Of a stretch of DNA of 33,741 bases, positions 16,023-24,536 are shown piece by piece. The first letter of the stretch is position 1. Every line of letters begins with the position of its first letter. The position numbers were made by a program, and so were the translations under genes. Source of the DNA: CAYSBK01 sp964429265 (GTDB lineage: Bacteria; Planctomycetota; Phycisphaerae; Sedimentisphaerales; Anaerobacaceae); assembly GCA_964429265.1 (NCBI GenBank), contig CAYSBK010000011.1:1-33741 (forward strand), written 5' to 3'. The notes beneath the pieces are model-generated. The model saw only the letters and a program-made list of their open reading frames with translations, was not told the DNA's origin and made no database searches.

Positions 16023-17522
16023 TCAATCCCCGCCGAGCCCGCCCCCGCCGCGACACGCGCCAAAACGACCGTCCCAGACCTGCGTTTCTTTCGGCCGATA
16101 CGTCGTGAGCTTGAAAGACTTTTCAATTATTTGTCTTGCCTGCTGCAGCGAGCTTAGCTGGCCCGTCGCAATTGCCTGCGTGATAACGTTTCCAGCCGCC
16201 GTTGCTTCAACGGGCCCGGCCACCACAGTCTTCCCGCTGGCGTCGGCGGTAAACTGGCACAACAACCGGTTCTTGATACCACCGCCGACCATATGCACCA
16301 CGTCCACCGTCGAACCGGTTATCTCTTCGAGCCATTCAAAAATCTGCCGACTCCGCAATGCAAGACTCTCCAGGATGACCCTCACAAGCTGTCCCTTGTC
16401 GTCCACAGGCTTTTGCCCGCTGCCTCGAAGGTAGTCGTTTATCTTCCGGACCATATCGCCCGGACGATGAAACTCACCGTATTCCACGTCCGCAATGCAT
16501 CCGGCAAAAGGCTCCGCCTCGGCAGCCATCTCGGTCAGTTGCGAATACGAAAGCTCCGTGCCCTCGTTCTCCCATTGCTTCTTGCATTCCTGGATCATCC
16601 ACAGGCCCATCATATTTTTCAGCAGGCGAATCGTGTCGTTGACGCCCCCTTCATTGGTAAACTCCAGCCCGAAGGTCTTGTCATTTATCACCGGATGCGG
16701 CACCTCCAGCCCTATCAGGCTCCACGTCCCGCACGAGTTATACGCCCAGTTCCCGCCCGTTGCGGGAATCGCCGCAACCGCAGCCGCCGTGTCGTGCGAG
16801 GCCGCCGCAATCACAGGAATCCGTTTGCAGCCAAGCTCCCTCGCCACCCCTTTCGTCAGTTTGCCCACCACCGTGCCCGGCGATACTATCTCGGGCATAA
16901 TCTCGATCGGCAGCGACAGCCCCTCGAAAACCTCTTTCGCCCAGCAACCCGTCCGCATATTCATCAACTGGGAAGTACTGGCCAGGGAGTATTCAGCAAA
17001 GCTTTCACCACAAAGATGGTAGGCCACCAGGTCGGCTATGAACAGCAGCTTTCTCGCCTCGTTGAGAACCTTCGAATCCGCCAGCCGCATCGCAAGCAGT
17101 TGATACACCGTATTTATCTGCATAAACTGTATGCCGGTGCAGTCATAGATCTGCCGTTTGGGCATCAGCTCGAATGCTTTCTCCATCATCCCGTTGGTTC
17201 GGCCGTCACGGTAATGATAGGGGCGCTCCAGCAGTCTGCCGTCCTCGCCGAGCAAACCAAAATCGACCCCCCAGCTATCCACCGCGATTCCGGCTACGTC
17301 GCCGCCTGCCTGGTGAATCGCCTTGCCCAGCCCCGTCTTTACCTCTCGCAGGATGTTCTCGAACGGCCATCGTAAGGAGTTGTCCTGCTCGACCGGACCG
17401 TTGGCAAAGCGATGTATCTCTTCAAGCTCCAGCAGTTCATCCGAAAGGCTCCCGAGCATTACGCGGCCGCTGGCAGCACCCAAATCGACCGCAATATACT
17501 TTCTTGACCTCGCAACCGTCAC
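16023..17522 (-). CDS. rhaB: rhamnulokinase
   Basis: This 499-residue FGGY-family kinase phosphorylates L-rhamnulose to L-rhamnulose 1-phosphate with ATP. Supporting segments are YIAVDLGAASGRVMLG (from residue 9, ATP-binding), GIAVDSWGVDFGLL, YHYRDGRTNG, ASHDTAAAV with the catalytic Asp, NSCGTWSLIG, and the C-terminal MVGGGIKNRLLCQF plus AGPVEATAAGN, all as in RhaB. The start chosen is GTG at 17522, six bases after the strong Shine-Dalgarno GGGAGGAG (17536-17529); a longer frame from 17579 lacks this. It is the first gene of the minus-strand rhamnose cluster, about 160 bases downstream of its promoter, and the PHP gene follows after three bases. Confidence 0.97.
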   Translation of the reverse strand: MTVARSRKYIAVDLGAASGRVMLGSLSDELLELEEIHRFANGPVEQDNSLRWPFENILREVKTGLGKAIHQAGGDVAGIAVDSWGVDFGLLGEDGRLLERPYHYRDGRTNGMMEKAFELMPKRQIYDCTGIQFMQINTVYQLLAMRLADSKVLNEARKLLFIADLVAYHLCGESFAEYSLASTSQLMNMRTGCWAKEVFEGLSLPIEIMPEIVSPGTVVGKLTKGVARELGCKRIPVIAAASHDTAAAVAAIPATGGNWAYNSCGTWSLIGLEVPHPVINDKTFGLEFTNEGGVNDTIRLLKNMMGLWMIQECKKQWENEGTELSYSQLTEMAAEAEPFAGCIADVEYGEFHRPGDMVRKINDYLRGSGQKPVDDKGQLVRVILESLALRSRQIFEWLEEITGSTVDVVHMVGGGIKNRLLCQFTADASGKTVVAGPVEATAAGNVITQAIATGQLSSLQQARQIIEKSFKLTTYRPKETQVWDGRFGACRGGGGLGGD

Positions 17523-17691
17523 GGCTGTCTCCTCCCGGACCACCGCATACCCCCAGAGGCTCCGACACCCTGTTGGCACGCATCATCCGCGCTGACACCT
17601 GACTTTTCACACCCACTGGGGAATCTGCCCCGCAGAACCACCATCGGTATGTCCTCAATCAATTCAGCAACCGGTCAAATCATCGACGGCA

Positions 17692-17721
17692 ATGCTACCA
17701 CAAGGTTTCGAATAGTGTCAA
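17692..17721 (-). promoter_or_regulatory. sigma70-like promoter of the rhamnose operon
   Basis: On the minus strand a perfect TTGACA (17721-17716) is followed after 18 bases by TAGCAT (17697-17692, four of six). Transcription would start near 17685 and run into rhaB with a leader of about 160 bases. Confidence 0.5.
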
Positions 17722-17761
17722 CAGAGCGCCCCGGCGGTATCCGCGGCGGCGCGATTTTTGC

Positions 17762-17790
17762 TTGTACGGCGGTGTGCAATCTGCTATGAT
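17762..17790 (+). promoter_or_regulatory. sigma70-like promoter of the 2-oxoacid dehydrogenase operon
   Basis: TTGTAC (17762-17767) and TATGAT (17785-17790) are 17 bases apart. The -10 matches five of six positions, the -35 three of six; the LemA-operon promoter uses the same TTGTAC hexamer. The start would be near 17797. Confidence 0.45.
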
Positions 17791-17796
17791 GCTTCG

Positions 17797-17820
17797 CACG
17801 CGGCCGTAAAGGCCGCTGTG
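17797..17820 (+). other. GC-rich hairpin at the 5' end of the dehydrogenase leader
   Basis: CACGCGGCC (17797-17805) can pair with GGCCGC-T-GTG (17811-17820), a nine-pair stem with one bulged T and a GTAAA loop. It begins where transcription from the adjacent promoter should start. It could stabilise the 5' end of the mRNA or take part in control. Confidence 0.4.
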
Positions 17821-17935
17821 ACGGCCATCGTGGTTGTCCTGTGCTTCTGCACGCCCGGCCTCGGTGGTCTGCTTGAATTCAGCTACTGATAAGTTGAGTG
17901 CGTTGTGTGCAGTCGAATTGAAGGACCCTGACGCT

Positions 17936-20176
17936 ATGGATTTTTGTATCGAGGATACACGCAAGAAACCTACCCCGAAGCTGACGCAGCTTATCGCCGA
18001 CGGCCTTATTACCCTCGACCACGCAAAAGACTGGCTTCGCACCATTTACGAGATTCGCTTCTTCGAAGAGAAGGTATTTGAGCTTCTCGGCCGCAACATC
18101 ATCAAGGGCGCCTCTCACCTTTACGCCGGCCAGGAGGCCGTCGCCGTCGGTGCGATTGCCGCCATCGAACGCGGCGACGTCATCGCCTCCACCCACAGGG
18201 GCCACGGTCACTGCGGCGCGATAGGCAACAAGTACTGCAACAGCGAGAGCGACCGCCAGACTCACTGGAATCGTATGATGGCCGAACTTATGGGCCGACA
18301 GACAGGCTACTGCAAAGGCAGGGGCGGCTCGATGCACATCGCCGACGTCGAAAGGTGCAACAATCTCGGCTCAACCGGTATCGTGGGCGGAAATCAGGCG
18401 CCGGCCGTCGGGGCTGCTCTGGCCGAGAAGTACAAGAAAACCGGCCGAGCCGTGCTCGTGTTCTTTGGTGACGGCGCCGCCAACACCGGCAGCTTCCACG
18501 AATCGATGAATCTGGCCTCGACCCTCCGCGTGCCCCTGGTGGCCGTGGTGGAGAACAACCTTTATGGAATGAGCGTGCCGTTTTCCGGCAGCCCCGTCGA
18601 AGGTGCCGCCCGCGCAAGCAACATAACCGATATCGCCGAACGTGCCTTTGCCTACAACATCCCCGCCATGATCGTCGACGGCCAAGACGTCGTCGCCGTG
18701 TACCTCGCCGTCCGTTCCGCCGTGAAAACCGCCCGAACCGATATGCAGACCGTCCTGGTCGAAACCAAAACTTATCGCTGGTACGGCCACAGCAGAAGTG
18801 ACCCGCGCGCCTACCGCACAAAGGAAGAAGAAAACGCCTGGCGCAAACGCGACCCGATCACGGTTCTCAGGGAAAAGTTGCTCGAGGAAAACCTTGCCTC
18901 GCCGGAAGAACTCGACCGGATAAAAGACACCGCGTTCAACACCATCGAGCAGGCAACTCAATTCGGCCTCGACAGCCCCTGGCCGGATCCCGCGGATGTG
19001 TGCAAGGACGTCTACGTTGAAGAAACCTACCCTGCCGAAGTGGTTGAGCAGGACAAGGTTATGAGCAAAAAGGTGGCCCAGGCTACCGAGGTCTTCCACA
19101 AAACCGTCGCTTCGTCAAACGCCCGAACAAAGAAGCAGGCCGTCGAACAGGCCAAAGAACGGCTTAAGGCCGACTTCGGAATGGACGTTATGACCATTGC
19201 GCAGGCTGTTTCTGCCGCCCAGGCCGAGGAAATGAGAAGAGACCCCAATGTCATCGTACTGGGTGAAGACGTCGGCCTTTACGGCGGAGCCTACCAGGCA
19301 ACGCGCGGCCTGCTGGCTGAATTCGGCAAAGACAGGGTCATCGACACCCCCATATCCGAAGCGGCAATTGCCGGTTCCGCTGTCGGTGCCGCCCTTCGCG
19401 GCCTCAGACCAGCCGCCGAGATTATGTACGTCGATTTCATCACCATCGCTCTGGACCAGTTGGTTCACGTCGGGGCGTATAACCGTTATATGTTCGGAGG
19501 AAAAGCCAAGGTGCCGATGGTCCTGAGAACCGAAGGCGGCGTCGGCAGGTGCATCGCTGCCCATCACAGTGAATCTCTTGAGGCCTGGCTTATGCACGCG
19601 CCGGGGCTTTACGTCGTGATGCCCTCGACGCCCTACGACGCGAAGGGCCTGCTCAAGGCCGCTATCCGCTCAGACAACCCCGTCGTATTCATCGAACACA
19701 AGGCGACCTACGGGCAGTTCGGCCCGGTCCCGCCCGGAGATTACATCATACCGCTTGGTGTCGCAGATATAAAAAGACCCGGCCGGGACGTTACGATCGT
19801 CAGCTACAGCAGAATGGCGACGTGGTCGCTCCAGGCCGCCGAGATACTGGCCGAAAAACACGGCATAAGCGCCGAGGTCATCGACGTGCGGACCCTGAAA
19901 CCTCTGGACGTGGCCGCGATTGCCCAGTCGGTCCGCAAAACGGGAAAGCTCGTCACCGTCAGCGAAGGATTCTGCGTTTGCGGGGCGGGCAGAGAAATAA
20001 CCGGCGCATTTATGCAGTACCGCTTCGAAGACGGCTCCACCGGATTTGACTACCTTGATGCCGCTCCCGTTAATCTCGCTGCAAAGGATGTGCCGCCGCC
20101 GATGAGTGAACCGCTCGAACTGGCCAGTATCCCCAGCGTTGAGCAAATCGTCGAAACCGTCCGCTCAATGGTGTAA
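17936..20176 (+). CDS. 2-oxoacid (pyruvate/acetoin-type) dehydrogenase E1, alpha and beta fused
   Basis: This 746-residue cytoplasmic protein joins both subunits of a thiamine-diphosphate-dependent E1. The alpha part (about residues 20-335) has HRGHGH (87-92), CKGRGGSMHI, and the ThDP motif GDGAANTGSF ... ENN (178-208), then GHSRSDPRAYRTKEEE with its phosphorylation-loop-like segment. A charged linker (about 360-412) leads to the beta part (FGMDVMTIAQAV, VLGEDVGLYGG, TPISEAAIAG, RTEGGVGRCIAAHHS, VIDVRTLKPLD). It decarboxylates a 2-oxoacid and passes the acyl group to the lipoyl domain of E2. The ATG at 17936 has GAAGGA ten bases upstream. E2 and E3 genes follow directly. Pyruvate is the most likely substrate; acetoin cannot be excluded. 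Fused E1 chains are known in other bacteria. Confidence 0.93.
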   Translation: MDFCIEDTRKKPTPKLTQLIADGLITLDHAKDWLRTIYEIRFFEEKVFELLGRNIIKGASHLYAGQEAVAVGAIAAIERGDVIASTHRGHGHCGAIGNKYCNSESDRQTHWNRMMAELMGRQTGYCKGRGGSMHIADVERCNNLGSTGIVGGNQAPAVGAALAEKYKKTGRAVLVFFGDGAANTGSFHESMNLASTLRVPLVAVVENNLYGMSVPFSGSPVEGAARASNITDIAERAFAYNIPAMIVDGQDVVAVYLAVRSAVKTARTDMQTVLVETKTYRWYGHSRSDPRAYRTKEEENAWRKRDPITVLREKLLEENLASPEELDRIKDTAFNTIEQATQFGLDSPWPDPADVCKDVYVEETYPAEVVEQDKVMSKKVAQATEVFHKTVASSNARTKKQAVEQAKERLKADFGMDVMTIAQAVSAAQAEEMRRDPNVIVLGEDVGLYGGAYQATRGLLAEFGKDRVIDTPISEAAIAGSAVGAALRGLRPAAEIMYVDFITIALDQLVHVGAYNRYMFGGKAKVPMVLRTEGGVGRCIAAHHSESLEAWLMHAPGLYVVMPSTPYDAKGLLKAAIRSDNPVVFIEHKATYGQFGPVPPGDYIIPLGVADIKRPGRDVTIVSYSRMATWSLQAAEILAEKHGISAEVIDVRTLKPLDVAAIAQSVRKTGKLVTVSEGFCVCGAGREITGAFMQYRFEDGSTGFDYLDAAPVNLAAKDVPPPMSEPLELASIPSVEQIVETVRSMV

Positions 20177-20202
20177 GTGATTTCTCTTGCGAGGGTTTCT
20201 AA

Positions 20203-21399
20203 ATGCCGAAAGAAATACGACTGCCGCAACTCGGCCAGACAATGGAAGAAGGCACCGTCGTCGCCTGTACGGTCAAGGTCGGCGACTACGTAAAAAAAGG
20301 CGACGTGATTTTCGAAATCGAGACCGACAAGGCAACCATCGAAATGGAATCGCCCGACGAAGGCTTCGTAAAGCACATCCTCGCCGAGCCTGACCAGACG
20401 CTGCTGGTCGGCGACGTGATGATGGTCTTGGGTGAGGAAAACGAAGACGTCCCGGACAGTTTTATCCAATCCCTGAAAGCCGTCCAGCCGCAGACCACCG
20501 AAGCCACCCCCTCGGTCACCGCCGACCGGCCGGAAGAACCGCAGGCTCCCGCAGCCGCCCCGCAGGGCAAGGCCAAGGCCTCCCCGCGGGCAAAAAAGCT
20601 CGCCGCCGAACTGGGCGTTGACCTGGCGACGATCACCGGTACCGGCCCGGCCGGGCGAATCACCGAAAAAGACGTCACCCAGGCCGCAAAAAGCAAAACC
20701 GAAGCCGCCGCCCAACAGCCGCGTCTTGGTGCAACCATACCGCTCAGCAGGATTCAAAAGATAACCGCCGAAAAAATGGCTAAATCCGGACGGGAAATAC
20801 CTTCTTTCAGCCTCACTGCAAAGGTTGATGTCACCGAACTTGTAGAATACAGGGACCGGCTGAACCAAACCGCCGACATAAAAATCTCTTACAACGACTT
20901 CATACTGCGAGCCGTTGCAATCGCGATGGAGCAGTTTCCGGTTATGACCGGAACCTGGCGGGACAATGAAATCCGCCTGGCCGACAGCATCAACATCGGA
21001 TTGGCCGTTTCCGTAGGGGACGACCTGGTTGCACCCGTCGTCAAGGACGTCAACACCAAAGACCTCCCGCAGATAGCACGTTGCAGCCGCGACCTCATCG
21101 CAAAGGCACAGGATAATAAACTGCAGCCCGCCGACCTTGAAGGAGCAAGTATCACCGTAAGCAATCTCGGCTCCTTCTACGTGCATTCCTTCACCCCGAT
21201 TGTCATACCAGGCCAGTGCGCCATCCTCGGCGTAGGACGGATAACCGATACCGTCGTGCCGGCCGACAAGGGCAGCGCCACGAGAAAGATAATGACCATC
21301 ACCCTCTGCGCCGACCACAGGATCGTCAACGGAGCCTATGCCGCCCGTTTCCTGAACCGAATAAAAGAAATCCTCGAAGACGTTTCCACCCTTGCCTGA
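20203..21399 (+). CDS. dihydrolipoamide acyltransferase (E2) of the 2-oxoacid dehydrogenase complex
   Basis: This 398-residue E2 has one lipoyl domain (1-80) with the lipoylated Lys43 in EIETDKATIEM, a Pro/Ala-rich linker, a peripheral-subunit-binding domain (ASPRAKKLAAELGVDLATI, TGTGPAGRITEKDV; about 126-160), a second linker, and a catalytic acyltransferase domain from about 175. The active site ends in DHRIVNGAYAARF with His372; the usual Asp of HxxxDG is Asn376, a change also found in active E2 enzymes such as that of Azotobacter. It transfers the acyl group made by E1 to coenzyme A and forms the core of the complex. GAGGG precedes the ATG, and the gene follows E1 after 26 bases. Confidence 0.95.
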   Translation: MPKEIRLPQLGQTMEEGTVVACTVKVGDYVKKGDVIFEIETDKATIEMESPDEGFVKHILAEPDQTLLVGDVMMVLGEENEDVPDSFIQSLKAVQPQTTEATPSVTADRPEEPQAPAAAPQGKAKASPRAKKLAAELGVDLATITGTGPAGRITEKDVTQAAKSKTEAAAQQPRLGATIPLSRIQKITAEKMAKSGREIPSFSLTAKVDVTELVEYRDRLNQTADIKISYNDFILRAVAIAMEQFPVMTGTWRDNEIRLADSINIGLAVSVGDDLVAPVVKDVNTKDLPQIARCSRDLIAKAQDNKLQPADLEGASITVSNLGSFYVHSFTPIVIPGQCAILGVGRITDTVVPADKGSATRKIMTITLCADHRIVNGAYAARFLNRIKEILEDVSTLA

Positions 21400-21501
21400 G
21401 ACCTCGCGTATGTCTGCTCTCGTGAACAATTGCATAGACAATAACGCCGGGCAAGGCCGCCTGTTTCGCTCATTCCAGCAACACTTGTTGAGGAGCCGGC
21501 T

Positions 21502-22890
21502 ATGGCTGATAAATTCGATTGCGTGGTAATCGGCAGCGGTCCGGGCGGCTATGCCGCCGCCATTCGTGCTGCCCAGCGGGGGGCCTCCGTCGCCCTGGTC
21601 GAAAAAGATCGCCTCGGCGGGACCTGCCTGAATTGCGGGTGTATCCCTTCAAAGGCACTGCTCGCCTCCGCCAGGACACTGCTTGCAGCGAACCGCGCCG
21701 CCGAAATGGGCATCGACATCGAATCGGCAACTGCCGACTGGCAAAAAATACAGTCGAGAAAAAACACCATCACGACCGCCTTGGCAAAGGGCCTGGCGGG
21801 ATTGATTGCCGCCAACGGAATAACGGTGTTTGAGGGCCTCGCCGCGGTCACCTCACCGAACAAGGTCACCGTCTCTACCGATTCCGGCCGGATAGCCGTC
21901 GAAGCCGACAAGATAATACTCGCTACCGGCTCCGAGCCGGCCCAACTGCCGGCCTTACCCTTTGACGGACAAACCGTCCTCAGCAGCAAAGACGCCCTTG
22001 AACTGCAACAAATGCCCGAGTCGCTGCTCGTTGTGGGCGGCGGAGTCATAGGCTGTGAATTGGCTTGCGCCTACGCAGCCCTGGGAACGAAGGTAACGAT
22101 TGTCGAGGCCCTTGCCCGCCTGCTGCCGATGCAGGACGAATGGGTCGGCCGGCTCCTGGCACGTCAGTTCAGCGGACTCGGCATAACCGTCCTGACCAAC
22201 ACCACTGTCGCTTCCGCCGAAAAGAATCAGACCTCGGCAACGCTCACTCTGCAGGACGGCCGCCGCATCGAGGCCGAAAAGGTCCTGGTGGCGGTGGGCC
22301 GAAAGCCCGTCTGCGACCCGCAGACAATCCAGGCCCTGGGCTTAAAGATGACCGGTTCCGCAATAGCCGTAAACCGCAAAATGCAAACCAGTTGTCCCGA
22401 CGTCTACGCTGTCGGCGACGTCGTAGGCACCACGTATCTCGCGCACGGAGCGTTTGCCGAAGCCGAGGTAGCCGCGGCCAATGCCACCGGCGGCGACCGG
22501 CAAATCGCCGACTACTCGCTCATACCACGAGCCGTCTATACGTTTCCCGAGGTCGCCTCGGTCGGTATGACCGAGCAGGATTGCAGGAACAGGAACATCG
22601 ATGTTTCCGTCGGCAGGTATGCCTTCAGGGCTAACGGCCGAAGCCTTGCTGAAGCCGAAACCCTCGGCGAAGTAAGGGCGCTCAGGGATACCGCGACCGA
22701 CACAATCGTGGGTGTAACGATGGTCGGCTCGATGGTGACCGAGCTTATCGCTGCGGCCGCGGCCCTTATAGGCACCAAGCGGGACGTCGCCACGGTCAAT
22801 TTCCCTCATCCCACCGCCTCCGAGGCGCTCAAGGAAGCCATTGAAGACGCCTTCGGCCTGAGCCTGCACAACCCGCCGGGCCGTCGGTAG
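21502..22890 (+). CDS. lpdA: dihydrolipoyl dehydrogenase (E3)
   Basis: This 462-residue flavoprotein reoxidises the dihydrolipoyl group of E2 with NAD. It has the FAD-binding VVIGSGPGGYAAAIRAAQRG near the N-terminus, the redox disulfide in GGTCLNCGCIPSK (Cys42, Cys47), the NAD-binding VVGGGVIGCELACAYAALG, the second FAD motif DVYAVGDVVG, and the active-site His436 in FPHPTASEALKEA near the end. The ATG at 21502 follows GAGGAG, about 100 bases after the E2 stop codon. It completes the E1-E2-E3 operon; in many bacteria such an E3 also serves other 2-oxoacid complexes. Confidence 0.97.
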   Translation: MADKFDCVVIGSGPGGYAAAIRAAQRGASVALVEKDRLGGTCLNCGCIPSKALLASARTLLAANRAAEMGIDIESATADWQKIQSRKNTITTALAKGLAGLIAANGITVFEGLAAVTSPNKVTVSTDSGRIAVEADKIILATGSEPAQLPALPFDGQTVLSSKDALELQQMPESLLVVGGGVIGCELACAYAALGTKVTIVEALARLLPMQDEWVGRLLARQFSGLGITVLTNTTVASAEKNQTSATLTLQDGRRIEAEKVLVAVGRKPVCDPQTIQALGLKMTGSAIAVNRKMQTSCPDVYAVGDVVGTTYLAHGAFAEAEVAAANATGGDRQIADYSLIPRAVYTFPEVASVGMTEQDCRNRNIDVSVGRYAFRANGRSLAEAETLGEVRALRDTATDTIVGVTMVGSMVTELIAAAAALIGTKRDVATVNFPHPTASEALKEAIEDAFGLSLHNPPGRR

Positions 22891-23222
22891 CAACGGCCCA
22901 CCACCTTCGCATTCCTTCAACGGTGCTATTTGTCCATCCGGCCGTTATTGGTTCCTGCAGTGCTCTGTTGAAACCCCTAAGAGTCTGCGATAAGGGCTGG
23001 CTGATGAAGAGGTTATGGAAGCATAAAATACTCTTGCGTGGAGGTGCACTGCCATCCGTGCCATGACCAGGTCGCCGGTCACCTCGGCAAAACAGGCGAT
23101 GCGTATCGCCGAAGCTGCTCTGCCGCAGTATTCGTCGGTCTATTCACGTCACGATTTCGCCCGCACCGTCGTGCCCCGCGAACCAGACGCTCCCCCGCCG
23201 TCTGCACCGCGTTGTGTTCGTT
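22891..23222. other. gene-free stretch between converging lpdA and aminotransferase genes
   Basis: This 332-bp region lies between two tail-to-tail genes. It contains AACGGCC/GGCCGTT arms (22892-22898 and 22940-22946) just after lpdA, which could be a weak end-of-transcript structure, and a terminator-like hairpin for the minus strand at 23089-23110. I see no credible protein or RNA gene here. Confidence 0.5.
23089..23110 (-). terminator. probable intrinsic terminator of the aminotransferase gene
   Basis: On the minus strand GGCGAT-ACGC-ATCGCC (23110-23095) forms a six-pair stem with a four-base loop and is followed by TGTTTT (23094-23089). It is 113 bases past the aminotransferase stop codon. 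The short stem and interrupted T run make it a moderate candidate. Confidence 0.4.
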
Positions 23223-24053
23223 CTACGTGAAGCGGCGGAACACCTCGGCCAGTGAAGTCGTGATCGCCCCGGGCCTGCCCTGGCCGATCAACGCATCGTC
23301 GAACCTCACCACCGGCACGATATCCTTGGTCGTTACCGCAATGAAAAGCTCCTCCGCACCCGCGGCATCTCCAACCGCCACCGACTCCTCCGCGACCTCC
23401 AGCTCCAATTCCGCCGCAGCCTTCAGCACGTACTTCCGCGTTATCGACGGCAGAATATTGGCCGTCAGAGGAGCCGTCCGCAGCCGCCCCCCCATCACCG
23501 CGAAAAACGACGAGCTTGTGCCCTCCGTTATCAAGCCCGACTCATCCACGAATATCGCCTCTTCGCAACCCCTCTTCGCGGCCTCCATCCTTCCCAGAAC
23601 GTTCGGCAACAGGTTCAGAGACTTTATGTCGCACCGCTTCCACCGAACGTCCGCCACCGTGCATACCGCAATACCCTCCGCCTTCGCACGCGGGTCGTCG
23701 TCAACCTGCGTTACCGTCAGCAGAAAGTTCGGCTTGCTGTCCGCCTGCGGAAGGTGGCTGCGAGGACCGCTGCCCCGCGTAATGTGGAAATATATCTTGG
23801 CGTCCGGTATCTGCGCCTGCTCAAAGGCCCTGATTACCTGCTGGCGAACCCACTCGATATCGACGCCCCGTATCTCTACCGCCTCCAGGCTGTTCGCCAG
23901 CCGCTCCAGGTGGTCATCCAGCGCGAAAAGCCGGCCGTCGTAGCTGCGAACCACCTCGTAAACCCCGTCCCCGAAGAACAGCCCCCTGTCCAGGTATGCC
24001 GGAGCAACCTCCTCCATCGGCATCATCTTCTCGCCAACGATCGCAACTTCCAT
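23223..24053 (-). CDS. dat: class IV aminotransferase, probable D-amino-acid aminotransferase
   Basis: This 276-residue PLP enzyme is of fold type IV. YLDRGLFFGDGVYEVVRSYDG opens the protein as in D-alanine aminotransferases, Lys144 in CDIKSLNLLPNVL is the PLP lysine (Lys145 in the Bacillus enzyme), and GLITEGTSSSFFAV (Glu177) contacts the cofactor ring. The DIKSLNLLPN context favours D-amino-acid aminotransferase over branched-chain aminotransferase. It would supply D-glutamate or D-alanine. It is transcribed away from the bL21 gene from an overlapping divergent promoter and appears monocistronic. Confidence 0.88.
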   Translation of the reverse strand: MEVAIVGEKMMPMEEVAPAYLDRGLFFGDGVYEVVRSYDGRLFALDDHLERLANSLEAVEIRGVDIEWVRQQVIRAFEQAQIPDAKIYFHITRGSGPRSHLPQADSKPNFLLTVTQVDDDPRAKAEGIAVCTVADVRWKRCDIKSLNLLPNVLGRMEAAKRGCEEAIFVDESGLITEGTSSSFFAVMGGRLRTAPLTANILPSITRKYVLKAAAELELEVAEESVAVGDAAGAEELFIAVTTKDIVPVVRFDDALIGQGRPGAITTSLAEVFRRFT

Positions 24054-24080
24054 ACTTTTGCCACCTGCCGCAGAAAACCC

Positions 24081-24109
24081 TTTACAAGCCTCGACCCAGG
24101 CGGTAATAT
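24081..24109 (+). promoter_or_regulatory. sigma70-like promoter of rplU
   Basis: TTTACA (24081-24086, five of six) and TAATAT (24104-24109, four of six) have a 17-base spacer, and the start would be about 40 bases before the rplU ATG. Confidence 0.5.
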
Positions 24110-24132
24110 ATCGCTTTCGGCTGTATCAGCAA
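24105..24132 (-). promoter_or_regulatory. divergent promoter of the aminotransferase gene
   Basis: On the minus strand TTGCTG (24132-24127) and TATATT (24110-24105) are 16 bases apart; the -10 matches five of six positions. Its -10 overlaps the -10 of the rplU promoter on the other strand, so the two promoters may compete for polymerase. Confidence 0.4.
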
Positions 24133-24156
24133 GCCAAAAACCTTGGAGTGCAACGT

Positions 24157-24486
24157 ATGTACGCAGTAATCGAACACGGCTCGAAACAATTCAGGGTCAC
24201 CGAGGGTGACCGCATAAATATCGACCTGGCCGACGTCGAACCAGACGCCCAGACCATCGAGCTATCGAAGGTCCTGCTCGTAAGCGACGGCAAGAAGATC
24301 AAGATCGGCACCCCGTACGTCAAGGGCGCCAGCGTCATCGCCTCGTTCGGACGCACCGCCGCCGATGCCGTCGTCAAGGGCCCAAAACTCTACCCCGCAT
24401 ATCTGCGACGCCGCAAAAACAGCAGAAGGCGAATCGGCCACCGCCAGAAGTATCACCAGGTCACAATCGAAAAAATCCAGGCTTAA
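24157..24486 (+). CDS. rplU: ribosomal protein bL21
   Basis: This 109-residue protein of the large ribosomal subunit binds 23S rRNA. It begins MYAVIEHGSKQFRVTEGD and ends with KYHQVTIEKIQA, with the basic segment YLRRRKNSRRRIGHRQKY near the C-terminus, all as in bL21; the length is typical. The ATG at 24157 has GGAG eight bases upstream; the longer in-frame extension to 24058 lies over the promoter and is not used. In most bacteria rplU is followed by rpmA (bL27) and often obgE. Here the next gene is on the opposite strand after 50 bases, so rplU stands alone. Confidence 0.97.
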   Translation: MYAVIEHGSKQFRVTEGDRINIDLADVEPDAQTIELSKVLLVSDGKKIKIGTPYVKGASVIASFGRTAADAVVKGPKLYPAYLRRRKNSRRRIGHRQKYHQVTIEKIQA

Positions 24487-24536
24487 CGGCACCCTCCTGC
24501 CACGACCTGCACGCCGACGCGCACCAGCCGCTCCGC

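Larger units (their letters stand above)
17523..17935. other. divergent control region between rhaB and the 2-oxoacid dehydrogenase operon
   Basis: This 413-bp gap separates the starts of two operons. It holds a promoter for each direction (17692-17721 minus, 17762-17790 plus), a GC-rich hairpin at the beginning of the dehydrogenase leader, and a leader of about 160 bases before rhaB. No regulator gene or small ORF with good support was found. A longer in-frame start for the dehydrogenase exists at 17834 but has no Shine-Dalgarno sequence. Confidence 0.6.

Noticed and set aside
16293..17375. Plus-strand open frame opposite rhaB
   Set aside because: Shadow of rhaB, rich in His, Arg and Pro with no recognisable motif.
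17661..17883. Two copies of AATTCAGC in the rhaB-dehydrogenase gap
   Set aside because: Only eight bases long and not placed symmetrically to either promoter; expected by chance.
20050..21441. Minus-strand open frame opposite the E2 gene
   Set aside because: Antisense to a certain E2 gene; Gly/Phe-rich translation typical of reversed GC-rich coding DNA.
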